From Pseudoalteromonas umbrosa (GTDB lineage: Bacteria > Pseudomonadota > Gammaproteobacteria > Enterobacterales > Alteromonadaceae), in contig NZ_JASJUU010000001.1 in the NCBI RefSeq assembly GCF_030125375.1, forward strand, positions 558,001-622,000: 64,000 nucleotides of DNA, read 5' to 3'. The position numbers and the translations under genes were made by a program. This document shows, in pieces, positions 1 through 9,285 of the stretch. The notes beneath the pieces are model-generated. The model worked only from the letters and a program-made list of their open reading frames with translations, had not been told where the DNA came from and did no database searches. Position 1 is the stretch's first letter, and each line of letters opens with the position of its first letter.

Positions 1-989
1 CGGCCCCACTCACCTGCCGGCGCTGTAAGTAATACAGCAGAACCGCCTGTAGAGTATGCCGCGAGGTTACCTTTAGCATTTAATGCAGAAACAGTTAAGT
101 TCCAGAAGTTTGCGTTAGTTGGATCTGCGATTGACGCGTCATATGCAGGTAGTGCATAGCCGTTTGGATAGATTAGGGTAAGAAGACCATTATCTCTATC
201 TAACCAGCGACCACCAATGTAGTGGCTGTTACCTGCTGATTTAACTGCCATTGTACCTCGACCACCGTGACTTTCTGTTACCGCTTTTTTAGTGACATCG
301 TCGATGTTGTCGAAGAAAGCGCGATAATCACCGTAAATGCTTGCATCAGAGAATGCGTAACCAAAACTTTGGTTAATAACACGTGCGTCAGTATGTTTGT
401 TCATTGGCGCAATGGTACCATCCATATCCATCACTGCACGAATAGCAAGGTCTCGACCTACGAAATTACGCTCATTACCAATTAAGTTAGCACCAGTTAA
501 TGTTGCAGCAGGGGCAACACCTCGGCCACCTTGACCATTGTATGCAGCAGCTGCTGCAATACCAGCTACTTTAGTACCGTGATCGTCAATTGTTAGACGG
601 CCTCTAGAGTTATATTGGTATATATATGGGTCAGGATTAAGTACATCACCTTGTGCCATATTAGGTGCAAGATCTGGGTGATAAGTAGCTAGACCGTCAT
701 CAATAACAGCAATGTTGATCCCTTGGCCTAAAATGCCACGGCGGTGCGTAAAATCAAGGTTTAAGTCAATACCAGCTACGCCTGGAGTAATGGCGCCTGC
801 ATGCTGTCCATTGTTTTGAAGATGCCATTGGTGCACAACAAGTGGGTCACCACCAGCTAATTGATACGTATATTCCCATACATGTTTTGATGGATCATAT
901 TCCTGAGCACTGTTATCAAACGTCTGTGCAGTTGCCTGACCAAGAGCAAGTAGTAAACCAGCAGTCACGATATTCAATTTATTATTCAT
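1..989 (-). CDS. Secreted S8 (kexin/subtilisin-like) serine peptidase, 5' part only
   Basis: The gene starts at an ATG at 987-989 on the minus strand and runs off the left edge, so only about 329 residues are visible. A signal peptide (residues 1-22, ending near ATAQT) precedes a kexin-like N-terminus with the typical QWHLQNNGQ motif. Two of the three catalytic residues are visible: Asp97 in VIDDGL and His137 in DDHGTKVAGI. The oxyanion Asn lies in SAGNS. The catalytic Ser would lie beyond the window. The first visible bases encode AYSTGGSAVLLTAPAGEWG, the segment that normally precedes it. The DDG form of the Asp motif points to the proprotein-convertase branch of S8. In marine Alteromonadales such enzymes are usually exported and degrade extracellular protein; that role is inferred. 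Confidence 0.9.
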   Translation of the reverse strand, partial: MNNKLNIVTAGLLLALGQATAQTFDNSAQEYDPSKHVWEYTYQLAGGDPLVVHQWHLQNNGQHAGAITPGVAGIDLNLDFTHRRGILGQGINIAVIDDGLATYHPDLAPNMAQGDVLNPDPYIYQYNSRGRLTIDDHGTKVAGIAAAAAYNGQGGRGVAPAATLTGANLIGNERNFVGRDLAIRAVMDMDGTIAPMNKHTDARVINQSFGYAFSDASIYGDYRAFFDNIDDVTKKAVTESHGGRGTMAVKSAGNSHYIGGRWLDRDNGLLTLIYPNGYALPAYDASIADPTNANFWNLTVSALNAKGNLAAYSTGGSAVLLTAPAGEWG

Positions 990-1308
990 TATTTTTTTCC
1001 GCATTGTTGAGTGTTCAATTACTCAAACTGAGAAAATATAAAAAAATAACAATATTGAATAAAAAGTTAATATTTTAAATTTATTTTTAACTTTATTTGT
1101 TTGGGGTTGTTTAAATGTTGAATTTTACCGTCATTAGTAAAGTCGCGTTAAAATTACTAAAAGGGAAAGCCGATTGATCTTTATGGGTTTTAAGTCTGTA
1201 TTAATGGATAGCTTTGAATGTAAGTCTATGTAAAGTTTGTTGTGACAGTGCAAATCCGAGCAGTAAACTAAAATAGTAATCTAGAGTAAAGCCGATAGGA
1301 TATTAATA
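990..1308. other. Intergenic region between divergent protease and efflux genes
   Basis: No gene is apparent in about 320 bases. The left half is very AT-rich and must hold the protease promoter. It contains the short palindrome CTCA-aac-TGAG (1022-1032), within a 15-base string that recurs upstream of nagK at 41911-41925. The right half holds the leader of the efflux operon, with an AGGATA-type ribosome-binding site before 1309. Confidence 0.5.
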
Positions 1309-2700
1309 ATGTGGCTAAAAACCTCGCTCGTAGTAGTTTTGCCAGCGCTGTTACTAGGCTGTCAATCGACAAGTCTAATTGAAAGCGACTACCTCTCAAA
1401 CATTCAGTCCCCAAAATCATGGCAGAATCAACATGGTGTAGGCGAAGTCAGTATGAACTGGTTACAGCAGTTTACCAGTCCACAAGTATATGGCTTGGTC
1501 TCGTTAGCATTGGAAAATAATTTAAATTTGTTACGCAAATCAACGGATGTTGAAGCGGCACAACAGCAACTTGTTATCAGCGGCAGCGCTTTGTGGCCAA
1601 CATTATCAGCTGAAATGGATAGTAGCCGACTCAAATCTCTATCTGATCAGTACTCTACAAGTCATTCTTTGACTTTGAGGATGAAATATGAACTCGACTT
1701 ATGGGGTAAATTAAGCGATGAAGAGCGTCAAGCGAATCTGAATGTGATGGCTGGTATGGCAGATTATAAGCAACACACTTATGATTTGGTGGCGGATGTT
1801 GTCATTAGTTGGTTTTCAGTCATTGAGAGCAAAACACAGCAAACCCTACTGGAACGTCGTTTGGAGGTGGTAGCGCAAAACCTAGATATTATTGAGTCAG
1901 GCTACAAGCAAGGCCTCAATAGTGCTTTAGATGTTTATCTTGCTCGAACGGAGTTGAGCAATGAGCAAGCAAAGTTAGCGCAACAAGAGACGCTTGTAAC
2001 GACCAGAATACGTTATCTTGAACGATTAGTGGGAGAGTATCCGAGCGGCTTATTAGCGGTTAATGCGCAGTTGCCCTTGCTTGATTCAACAATTTCTCTC
2101 GGGGTACCCTCGATGCTTCTCACAAGGAAACCTGCACTGATGGCTAGCTGGTATCAATTATTAGCACAAGATGCGGCATTGGCCTATGCCCATAAGCAGC
2201 GCTTTCCTAGTATCAATATCAGTGCCAACTATGGCGCTAGTGGTGGACATTTTTCAGATGCGTTTTCATTTTCTGCCGCTGGTTGGTCTCTCATATCAGG
2301 CATATCTGCACCACTTTTCAACGCTGGCAATCTCGCCGCCAAAGAAGAGTTAGCGAGAATCGAGTTAAAGTCCAAAGAATTGATGTACTTAAATAGTCTT
2401 CATGATGCTTTTGCAGCCGTAGAAAACGGTATAAGCAAAGAAGCATCTTTGCAGATACGATATAAGGAGACGCTGGTAGCTCAGAAAAATGCGCAATTAG
2501 CAGAGCAGCTGTCGTTCGAGCAGTATCAAAAAGGTCTAGTCAGTTACACCACCGTACTTGATGCTCAAAAGCGCTCATTTGACGCGCAGAGCAGCCTTAT
2601 TTCAATAAAAAACGAGTTGATTAAAAATCGTGTAGAACTCCATCTTGCACTTGGTGGTGATTTTCAACAGACAGAGGAAGTAAGCAATGACTTTAGCTAA
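1309..2700 (+). CDS. RND efflux outer-membrane lipoprotein (OprM/NodT/TolC family)
   Basis: This is the outer-membrane channel of a tripartite drug/solute efflux system. A lipoprotein signal ends in the lipobox LLGC with Cys18 as the acylated residue. It is followed by two outer-membrane-efflux repeats (roughly residues 60-240 and 260-450), rich in long amphipathic helices with Ala/Gln/Leu, as in OprM-type trimeric channels. The length of 463 residues is normal for the family. It overlaps the adaptor gene by 14 bases and the pump follows directly, so the three are one operon. Substrate cannot be told from sequence. The start is an ATG with AGGATA upstream. Confidence 0.9.
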   Translation: MWLKTSLVVVLPALLLGCQSTSLIESDYLSNIQSPKSWQNQHGVGEVSMNWLQQFTSPQVYGLVSLALENNLNLLRKSTDVEAAQQQLVISGSALWPTLSAEMDSSRLKSLSDQYSTSHSLTLRMKYELDLWGKLSDEERQANLNVMAGMADYKQHTYDLVADVVISWFSVIESKTQQTLLERRLEVVAQNLDIIESGYKQGLNSALDVYLARTELSNEQAKLAQQETLVTTRIRYLERLVGEYPSGLLAVNAQLPLLDSTISLGVPSMLLTRKPALMASWYQLLAQDAALAYAHKQRFPSINISANYGASGGHFSDAFSFSAAGWSLISGISAPLFNAGNLAAKEELARIELKSKELMYLNSLHDAFAAVENGISKEASLQIRYKETLVAQKNAQLAEQLSFEQYQKGLVSYTTVLDAQKRSFDAQSSLISIKNELIKNRVELHLALGGDFQQTEEVSNDFS

Positions 2701-4009
2701 GCGATTGATTTTACCCGCAGTGATACTTGCTGTCTCTGCTTTATTGGTTGTATTTATTTCTTCCAACCCTCCTCAGTCTGCAAGAGGGAAGGGAAAGCCG
2801 CAAGCGAAAATGGTGGTCGATTTTGTAGAGCTTGAAGCCATGCCATTCAACATGGAAATAGAGAGTTATGGCTTGGTTCAGCCCAGAACACAGAGCATGC
2901 TGGTGGCACAGGTTTCTGGGGAGATAAGCTTTGTTAGTGATAGCTTTAGAGATGGTGGCTTTTTTGAAAAGGGTGAAGTACTACTGAAAATTGATGAAAG
3001 GGATTACATGGCAGAGGTGCAGGTTGCCAAAGCGACACTATTAAACGCCGAACAGGGTTTACTCGAAGAAGAGGCCAGAGGTAAGCAAGCCCTTGTTGAC
3101 TGGAACCGTTTGGGGGATGGCAGTGAAGCCAGTGATTTGGTGCTAAGAAAGCCCCAATTAGCTGCGCAACAAGCAAATGTACTGTCTGCTAGAGCAAAGT
3201 TGGCAAAAGCTGAACTAGCACTTGAACGAACTCGTTTAGTCGCGCCTTTTGATGGGCGTATATTGAGTAAAAAAGTCGATTTAGGGCAAGTGGTATCGAG
3301 TAATAGTCAGCTTGCACAAATATACGCAACAGACTACGTAGAAATTCGATTACCCATAAACAACCGAGACTTGGCATTTATGCGCTTACCGGAGCAATTT
3401 AGAGACGGGGAAAACAATGCACCGGCACCTGATGTTCAGTTACGTTCTGATTTAGTGAAAGAACAAAGTTGGCAGGGCAAAATTGTACGAACTGAAGGCG
3501 CTATTAGCGAACTCTCACAACAACTATACGTAGTAGCACAAATAGATGACCCCTTTTCTGTGAAACAAAAAAGCGACTTTGCGATAAAAATAGGGCAGTA
3601 CGTCACAGCGAAAATTTCAGGCAGAACCCTGACGAATACGATAACGGTCCCAAGTAGTGCAATCTATCAAGGCAGTTATGTGTATGTACTTGATGAGCAA
3701 GACTTGCTGATGCGAAGGGATATTTCTATTGCTTGGCAAAATGATGATCTGGCTATTATCAAGTCGGGTGTTACATCAGGCATGCGTTTGGTTACAACAC
3801 CATTAGGACAAGTAAGCTCAGGAACACAAGTGGCGTTAAACAAAAAGCCGTCACAAGACATTGAACGTGTTCAATCTGAGGAATCCCAGTGGCAACAACT
3901 ATCAGACAAACAAAAAAGTAGGTTAAAAAAGATCGCAGCAGAGCGCGGCGTGACAGTTGAAAAAGTGCTTGCAGAGCGAGCGCAAAAAGTGCAGGAGAAG
4001 GGGATATGA
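2687..4009 (+). CDS. RND efflux periplasmic adaptor (membrane fusion protein, HlyD/AcrA family)
   Basis: This is the adaptor linking the pump at 4006 to the outer-membrane channel at 1309. An N-terminal membrane anchor (residues 7-25) is followed by the first half of a lipoyl/barrel-sandwich domain (about 68-108), an alpha-hairpin (about 108-180, Ala/Glu/Leu-rich) and the second lipoyl half with the family motif RLVAPFDGRI. Beta-barrel and membrane-proximal domains follow. The last 40 or so residues form a charged Lys/Glu/Arg-rich helix not usual for AcrA-type adaptors. There is no lipobox, so it is anchored by its transmembrane helix. It shares 14 bases with the upstream gene and 4 with the downstream gene. 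Confidence 0.9.
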   Translation: MTLAKRLILPAVILAVSALLVVFISSNPPQSARGKGKPQAKMVVDFVELEAMPFNMEIESYGLVQPRTQSMLVAQVSGEISFVSDSFRDGGFFEKGEVLLKIDERDYMAEVQVAKATLLNAEQGLLEEEARGKQALVDWNRLGDGSEASDLVLRKPQLAAQQANVLSARAKLAKAELALERTRLVAPFDGRILSKKVDLGQVVSSNSQLAQIYATDYVEIRLPINNRDLAFMRLPEQFRDGENNAPAPDVQLRSDLVKEQSWQGKIVRTEGAISELSQQLYVVAQIDDPFSVKQKSDFAIKIGQYVTAKISGRTLTNTITVPSSAIYQGSYVYVLDEQDLLMRRDISIAWQNDDLAIIKSGVTSGMRLVTTPLGQVSSGTQVALNKKPSQDIERVQSEESQWQQLSDKQKSRLKKIAAERGVTVEKVLAERAQKVQEKGI

Positions 4010-7000
4010 TAGCTTGGTTTACTCGCAATCCTGTTGCTGCAAACTTATTGATGCTGTCGATATTGTTTGGTGGCTTATTTTCTATGTCCACCAAGATCCC
4101 ACTTGAGGTATTTCCTTCTTTTGAGCTGGATGTGGTGAGCATTAATATGTCATTACGTGGTGCAACGCCTGAAGATGTCGAGCAGGGAATAGCTATACGG
4201 ATAGAAGAGGCTGTACAAGACCTTGAAGGGGTTAAGCAAATCTCAAGTCGATCATCCGAAGGCTCTGCGAACGTGCGCGTTGAAGTAGATAGTGGGTATG
4301 ATCCAAGGGAAATGCTGGCAGATATAAAAAGTCGAGTAGATGCGATAAATACCTTCCCATCTGATGCTGAAAAGCCGGTGGTTTCTTTAGCTGAACGAAG
4401 ACGAGATGTGATCACAGTCACTGTTGCTGGGCGTTACTCAGAGAAAGAAACTCGAGAATTCGCAGAACAAGTTAGAGATGACTTATTACGTATCAACGGC
4501 GTAACCCAAGTAGAACTTGATGGTGTTCGTGATTACGAGATTGCTATTGAGTTGAGTCAAGACAAACTCAGGCAATACGACCTGACAATTAAGCAGGTAG
4601 CGAATTTAATCGGTCAGTCTAGTGCTGATATTTCAGCTGGTAATCTCAAATCATCTGGTGGAGACATCCTGCTGCGCTCGAAAGGTCAAGCTTATCGTAA
4701 AGACGAGTTCGCTGGGATCCCGATTAAAACCAATTCGGATGGCTCAGTGGTGTATTTATCAGATATCGCGACGATTATTGATGGCTTTGAAGAAACGCCG
4801 GTGAGAACGCGTTTTAATGGCAAACAAGCCGCTTTCATTGAGGTTTATCGCATCGGCCAGCAAAGTGCAATTGATGTGGCTGATAAAGTTAAAGCGTATA
4901 TTGAACAGCGTCAGGATTCTTTGCCCAAAGGCTATGAACTAAGTTATTGGGATGACGATTCGGTGATCGTAAAAAACCGTATATCAACTTTGACTTCAAA
5001 TGCCCTGCAAGGTGGTATTTTAGTATTGGCATTGCTGACTCTGTTTTTGCGTCCAGCTATTGCATTTTGGGTATTTATTGGTATTCCAGTCTCGTTTATG
5101 GGGGCGTTTTTGGCTATGCCACTATTTGGCGTAAGCCTTAACATCATGAGTTTATTCGGCTTTATTTTGGTGTTAGGGATAGTGGTCGATGATGCCATTG
5201 TAACTGGCGAAAACATTTATACACACTTAAATAGCGCGGAATCTGGAGAGGAAGCAGCCATTAAAGGCACGCAAGAGGTTGCTACACCTGTCACCTTTGG
5301 GATTTTAACCACGGTCGCGGCTTTCTTGCCACTGGCCTTTATTGACGGGGTGCGTGGTGCTATTTTTGCGCAAATCCCCGCCGTCGTGATACCTGTTTTA
5401 TTGATGTCATTAGTAGAGTCAAAGTTCGTTTTACCTGCACACTTAAAGCATCTAAAACCCAGAAAAGCAGTACAACAGCCAAGTCGTTTTAGCCGTTTTC
5501 AGCAGCGTTTTGCCGATGGTTTTGAACGTGCGATTTTAAAATATTATCAGCCTGCATTGAAAGTTGCTATTTCTCATAAAGCGGCAACATTAAGCGCGTT
5601 TGCAGGTGTTTTTATTGTGATTTTGACCCTGATTACCAGTGGTTGGACTAAGTTTATTTTTTTCCCGCGCATTCCAAGTGAAACGGTAAGAGCTAACTTA
5701 ACGCTGCCGACGGGGACACCTTTTGAAGTAACCGCCAAATATATTGATTTGATGTCTGATAAGGCACAGATTTTAAAAGATAAGTATGTAGATCCGAGTA
5801 CTGGTGAAAGCGTGATAACCCATATTCTAGCGACAACGGGTGGACGAGGCGGTGCATCTAATTCTGGGCGAGTGCGATTTGAGATAACACCGCCTGAAAC
5901 TCGTTCCTTAAGCATCGATTCTCGCCAGCTAGTCAGAGAGTGGCGAGGCCTGATCGGTACGATTCCTGGTGCAGAAAGCTTAACATTTAGAGCTGAGATT
6001 GGCCGCTCTAGTGACCCAATTGACGTGCAGTTAACAGGTACTTCTCTGGTGGTGCTAAAAGAAGCGGCTCAACAAGTGAAAGCGAACTTAGCTACATTTC
6101 CGACCGTATTTGATATCACAGATAGTTTAAGTGATGGCAAAGAAGAGCTACAAATTGAGTTAACGCCACAAGGCAAAGCGCTGGGTCTAACTCGTACAGA
6201 CGTATCAAGTCAGATCCGCAGCGCATTCTTTGGTGCGCAAGTACAACGGATCCAGCGCGGTCGTGATGACGTCCGAGTGATGGTGCGCTTGCCCTTGAAT
6301 GAGCGCAGTAACTTAGCAACGTTAAATACTTTGCTGATCACTACTCAAAATCAAGGTGCGGTGCCGCTGAATCATGTCGCAACGTTAACACCGGGGCAAA
6401 GCCCATCCAGCATTTATCGTATTGATAGATATAGAACGGTGAACATAACAGCCGATATTGATAAAGAAAATACCAATATGACTGTTCTACAGGAAGAGTT
6501 AAAGGTTTATCTAGACCAGCTGGTGGCGCAATATCCGGGAGTCACGCATTCACTTGAAGGGGAGGCTAAAGAGCAGCGAGAATCTTTTGGTTCTCTGGCA
6601 TGGGCGTTGCTGTTTGTGTTTTTCATTATTTATGCGTTGTTAGCTATTCCGTTTAAATCATATGTTCAACCCTTAATTGTGATGAGTGTTATCCCATTTG
6701 GCTTGATTGGCTCAGTGATTGGTCATTGGATCATGTCTATGGAATTGACCATTATGAGCTTATTAGGCATGTTGGCTCTAATTGGTGTGGTTGTGAATGA
6801 CTCATTAGTACTTGTTGATTACATCAATAAGCAACGCGCCAAAGGCGCTGCGTTAATGCAAGCTGTGCTCACCGCTGGAGCAGCCAGATTCAGACCTGTG
6901 ATGCTCACCAGTATCACCACATTTTTTGGATTGATGCCCTTATTGTTTGAGCAGCAAACTCAAGCACAGTTTTTGATCCCCATGGCTGTTTCATTGGGCT

Positions 7001-7116
7001 TTGGAATTATTTTTGCTACCTTGATCACGCTTATTTTGGTGCCGGTTAATTATTTATTGGTAGAAAAGCTTCAAACGTTTGCCCGCAGTTTTGGATTGAA
7101 AAGTGTGAGCTCATAA
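4006..7116 (+). CDS. RND efflux pump, inner-membrane permease (AcrB-like)
   Basis: A proton-driven inner-membrane exporter of 1036 residues, the usual size for the AcrB/HAE family. The N-terminus (IAWFTRNPVAANLLM) forms TM1, followed by a large periplasmic porter domain, TM2-6, a second periplasmic domain and TM7-12. The proton-relay aspartates of TM4 are visible as VVDDAI (Asp395/Asp396). TM10 carries GVVVNDSLVLVDYIN. The start overlaps the adaptor stop by 4 bases (ATGA), indicating translational coupling. A clear hairpin terminator follows the stop. Substrate range is unknown; no dedicated regulator lies next to the operon. Confidence 0.93.
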   Translation: MIAWFTRNPVAANLLMLSILFGGLFSMSTKIPLEVFPSFELDVVSINMSLRGATPEDVEQGIAIRIEEAVQDLEGVKQISSRSSEGSANVRVEVDSGYDPREMLADIKSRVDAINTFPSDAEKPVVSLAERRRDVITVTVAGRYSEKETREFAEQVRDDLLRINGVTQVELDGVRDYEIAIELSQDKLRQYDLTIKQVANLIGQSSADISAGNLKSSGGDILLRSKGQAYRKDEFAGIPIKTNSDGSVVYLSDIATIIDGFEETPVRTRFNGKQAAFIEVYRIGQQSAIDVADKVKAYIEQRQDSLPKGYELSYWDDDSVIVKNRISTLTSNALQGGILVLALLTLFLRPAIAFWVFIGIPVSFMGAFLAMPLFGVSLNIMSLFGFILVLGIVVDDAIVTGENIYTHLNSAESGEEAAIKGTQEVATPVTFGILTTVAAFLPLAFIDGVRGAIFAQIPAVVIPVLLMSLVESKFVLPAHLKHLKPRKAVQQPSRFSRFQQRFADGFERAILKYYQPALKVAISHKAATLSAFAGVFIVILTLITSGWTKFIFFPRIPSETVRANLTLPTGTPFEVTAKYIDLMSDKAQILKDKYVDPSTGESVITHILATTGGRGGASNSGRVRFEITPPETRSLSIDSRQLVREWRGLIGTIPGAESLTFRAEIGRSSDPIDVQLTGTSLVVLKEAAQQVKANLATFPTVFDITDSLSDGKEELQIELTPQGKALGLTRTDVSSQIRSAFFGAQVQRIQRGRDDVRVMVRLPLNERSNLATLNTLLITTQNQGAVPLNHVATLTPGQSPSSIYRIDRYRTVNITADIDKENTNMTVLQEELKVYLDQLVAQYPGVTHSLEGEAKEQRESFGSLAWALLFVFFIIYALLAIPFKSYVQPLIVMSVIPFGLIGSVIGHWIMSMELTIMSLLGMLALIGVVVNDSLVLVDYINKQRAKGAALMQAVLTAGAARFRPVMLTSITTFFGLMPLLFEQQTQAQFLIPMAVSLGFGIIFATLITLILVPVNYLLVEKLQTFARSFGLKSVSS

Positions 7117-7123
7117 TCTTATA

Positions 7124-7165
7124 GACATGGCACTTAAATCATTAAGCGCCATGTCTTGTTGTTTT
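7124..7165 (+). terminator. Terminator of the RND efflux operon
   Basis: An inverted repeat GACATGGC (7124-7131) / GCCATGTC (7148-7155), extended inwards by partly pairing CTTAA/TTAAG bases, is followed by a T-rich run. It begins 8 bases after the pump stop codon. Confidence 0.75.
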
Positions 7166-7275
7166 ATAGGGGGGCTTAGCAGAATAGTTTTGGGATCCGT
7201 TGTCATATTTTTTACTTTCATATCAAAAGTCCGTACAATCAGCGCCCATTGAATGACCGCGCTTTATTGGCGTTT

Positions 7276-7830
7276 ATGCACCAAATATCTGACCTAAAAA
7301 ATATATTCGATACACAATTTGCAGACTCTCATAATACCCGTTTAGTGAAAGGGGATGATGAGCCTATTTATCTGCCTGCCAACGATACGTGTTCACATCA
7401 TCAAGTGGTTTTTGCACATGGTTTTTATGCCAGTGCATTGCATGAAATAGCGCATTGGCTGGTTGCGGGTGATGCCCGTCGGTTATTGGAAGATTACGGC
7501 TACTGGTATTGCCCTGATGGTCGAGATAAAGCTCAGCAGGCCGAGTTTGAAAAGGTTGAAATCAAACCTCAAGCAATAGAATGGGCACTCAGTGTCGCTG
7601 CAGGCTTCGATTTTAATGTATCGGTGGATAATTTAAATGGTGAGCAAACATGCCGTTTTAGTTTTCAAAATCGGGTTTATCAGCAAGTGATGATGTTGCT
7701 AGAAGGTGGCTTTAATAAACGTACAGAGCAACTATTAAAAGCCTTATCCGCTTTTTATAAGACAACATGGCCATTACAAAAAGAACAGTTTTCTTGGGAT
7801 TGCCCACAGGAGTTAGAAGATGTCATTTAA
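7276..7830 (+). CDS. epmC: Elongation factor P hydroxylase (EpmC/YfcM)
   Basis: EpmC hydroxylates the beta-lysylated lysine of elongation factor P, the last step of that modification in enterobacteria. The protein matches E. coli EpmC along its length: TRLVKGDDEPIYLPA, VFAHGFYASALHEIAHW, YWYCPDGRD and the ending QFSWDCPQEL. The metal site HEIAH is at residues 56-60. I chose the ATG at 7276 because it gives 184 residues and an N-terminus equivalent to the E. coli protein (182 residues). An in-frame TTG at 7249 would add nine residues but neither start has a strong ribosome-binding site. It overlaps the next gene by 11 bases and precedes yfcL, as related genes cluster in E. coli. EF-P itself and EpmA/EpmB are not in the window. 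Confidence 0.9.
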   Translation: MHQISDLKNIFDTQFADSHNTRLVKGDDEPIYLPANDTCSHHQVVFAHGFYASALHEIAHWLVAGDARRLLEDYGYWYCPDGRDKAQQAEFEKVEIKPQAIEWALSVAAGFDFNVSVDNLNGEQTCRFSFQNRVYQQVMMLLEGGFNKRTEQLLKALSAFYKTTWPLQKEQFSWDCPQELEDVI

Positions 7831-8941
7831 ACTTGGTTTAATTGTTAACCCTGTTGCAGGGTTAGGTGGTTCCGTTGCCCTCAAGGGGAGCGATGGTGCT
7901 GATACAGCGCAAAAAGCTCTGTCGCTCGGTGCTGAGCCTAAATCGAATAATCGCACAAAGTTGGCACTTGAACAGCTTTTACCATTTAAAGACGGTATTC
8001 AAATATATACAGTTTCTGGTGAGATGGGCGAGCGCATTTCCAATGAGCTTGGCTTCGACACCCATATTGTATTTACTGCCAGTGAAAATACCACTGCACA
8101 AGATACCGAAATCGCCGCACAAAAACTCATTGAGCAGGGCGTTGACCTTATTTTGTTTGCCGGAGGCGATGGAACCGCGAGAAATATTTGCACTGTGGTT
8201 GATGATAAAGCGCCTGTGCTGGGGGTACCTGCTGGATGTAAAATCCACAGTGGTGTGTATGCCATTACTCCAAAAGCCGCTGGTCGCGTTGTCGAAATGC
8301 TTATAAAAGGAGAGCTTGTCACGCTCTCGGAAGCAGATGTGATGGATATTGATGAAGTGGCATTCAGAGAGGGCACTGTTAAAGCGAAGCGCTATGGTGA
8401 AATGCAAGTCCCCAGTGAAGTGCGCTATGTACAAAGCGTAAAAAACGGTGGTAAAGAAAGTGATGAGCTAGTGCTGGCTGATATTGCGGCGTTTGTGATT
8501 TCTGAAATGGATGAAGACGTGCGTTATATTATGGGCTCTGGCTCTACTGTAGAGGCGGTGATGGAAGAGCTGGGGTTAGACAATACCCTGCTTGGTGTAG
8601 ACCTGATCCAAAATCACGAGTTGCTGGGGCAGGATTTAACCGCAGCACAATTACTTGAGCTCACTCAAGACCAGCCAACAAAACTAGTTATTACGCTTAT
8701 CGGTGGGCAAGGCCATATTTTTGGTCGTGGCAATCAGCAACTTAGTCCACAGCTCATTAGAAGAATTGGAAAAGAAAATATTGTAGTCGTTGCGACGAAA
8801 CGCAAACTTCAAGCATTAAACGGTCGCCCGTTGATAGCAGATACAGGCGACCAAGCACTTGATGATGAATTGAGTGGATATATTAAAGTCGTCACAGGGT
8901 ATAATGACCATGTGATGTATGCCGTTGGGCATCAAGATTAA
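7820..8941 (+). CDS. ATP-NAD kinase family protein (COG3199-type)
   Basis: A predicted cytoplasmic kinase of the NAD-kinase/diacylglycerol-kinase fold. The N-terminus GLIVNPVAGLGGSVALKG and the nucleotide-binding motif FAGGDGTARN (GGDG at residues 115-118) are characteristic of the COG3199 branch, which also includes AcoX-like proteins. At 373 residues it is longer than housekeeping NadK (about 290). The substrate of this branch is not settled, so NAD phosphorylation is a family-level guess. It overlaps epmC by 11 bases and lies 13 bases before yfcL, so the three are likely co-transcribed. Confidence 0.8.
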   Translation: MSFKLGLIVNPVAGLGGSVALKGSDGADTAQKALSLGAEPKSNNRTKLALEQLLPFKDGIQIYTVSGEMGERISNELGFDTHIVFTASENTTAQDTEIAAQKLIEQGVDLILFAGGDGTARNICTVVDDKAPVLGVPAGCKIHSGVYAITPKAAGRVVEMLIKGELVTLSEADVMDIDEVAFREGTVKAKRYGEMQVPSEVRYVQSVKNGGKESDELVLADIAAFVISEMDEDVRYIMGSGSTVEAVMEELGLDNTLLGVDLIQNHELLGQDLTAAQLLELTQDQPTKLVITLIGGQGHIFGRGNQQLSPQLIRRIGKENIVVVATKRKLQALNGRPLIADTGDQALDDELSGYIKVVTGYNDHVMYAVGHQD

Positions 8942-8954
8942 ATGAGGAGACGGA

Positions 8955-9233
8955 ATGTCATTTGAAACCTATGTAGAGGCTGCACAGCAGTTTTTTGATG
9001 AATTAGTCGATCGTGCAGATGATGATGAGCTGTTTGCTGGTGGATATTTACGTGGTCATTTTGATTTAGCAGTTGGCTATGCACAAGTTGAAGAGCTTGA
9101 TTTACAGCCTGAAGAGCTGAATACGAAAATTGAAGAAAGTTTAGTAAAAGCTTACCGCAATGGTGAGTTAACAGATGAAGACAAAGAGCACGTTGTTAGC
9201 ATTTGGGAGCAAGTAAAAGAACTTGCAGCTTAA
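8955..9233 (+). CDS. yfcL: YfcL family protein
   Basis: A small acidic cytoplasmic protein of 92 residues. It matches E. coli YfcL in the segment ADDDELFAGGYLRGHFDLAV and in the C-terminal KEHVVSIWEQV helix. Its function is unknown. In E. coli yfcL also lies next to epmC (yfcM), which supports the call. A GAGGAGACGG ribosome-binding region precedes the ATG and a strong hairpin follows the stop. Confidence 0.88.
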   Translation: MSFETYVEAAQQFFDELVDRADDDELFAGGYLRGHFDLAVGYAQVEELDLQPEELNTKIEESLVKAYRNGELTDEDKEHVVSIWEQVKELAA

Positions 9234-9240
9234 TATTTGA

Positions 9241-9272
9241 TCACTCATGACTTAGTGTCATGAGTGACTTTC
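9241..9272. terminator. Hairpin between convergent yfcL and the NRAMP-like gene
   Basis: A perfect 11-base inverted repeat TCACTCATGAC (9241-9251) / GTCATGAGTGA (9257-9267) with a 5-base loop is followed by CTTT. It sits between two convergent genes and may serve both strands. Confidence 0.7.
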
Positions 9273-9285
9273 CCGCCATGGCTGG

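Noticed and set aside
3792..4421. 209-residue open frame on the minus strand across the adaptor/pump junction
   Set aside because: Lies antisense to two clear RND genes, has no family motif and no ribosome-binding site; a shadow frame.
7866..8306. 146-residue open frame on the plus strand inside the COG3199 gene
   Set aside because: Wholly within the real gene in another frame, with low-complexity composition and no motif.
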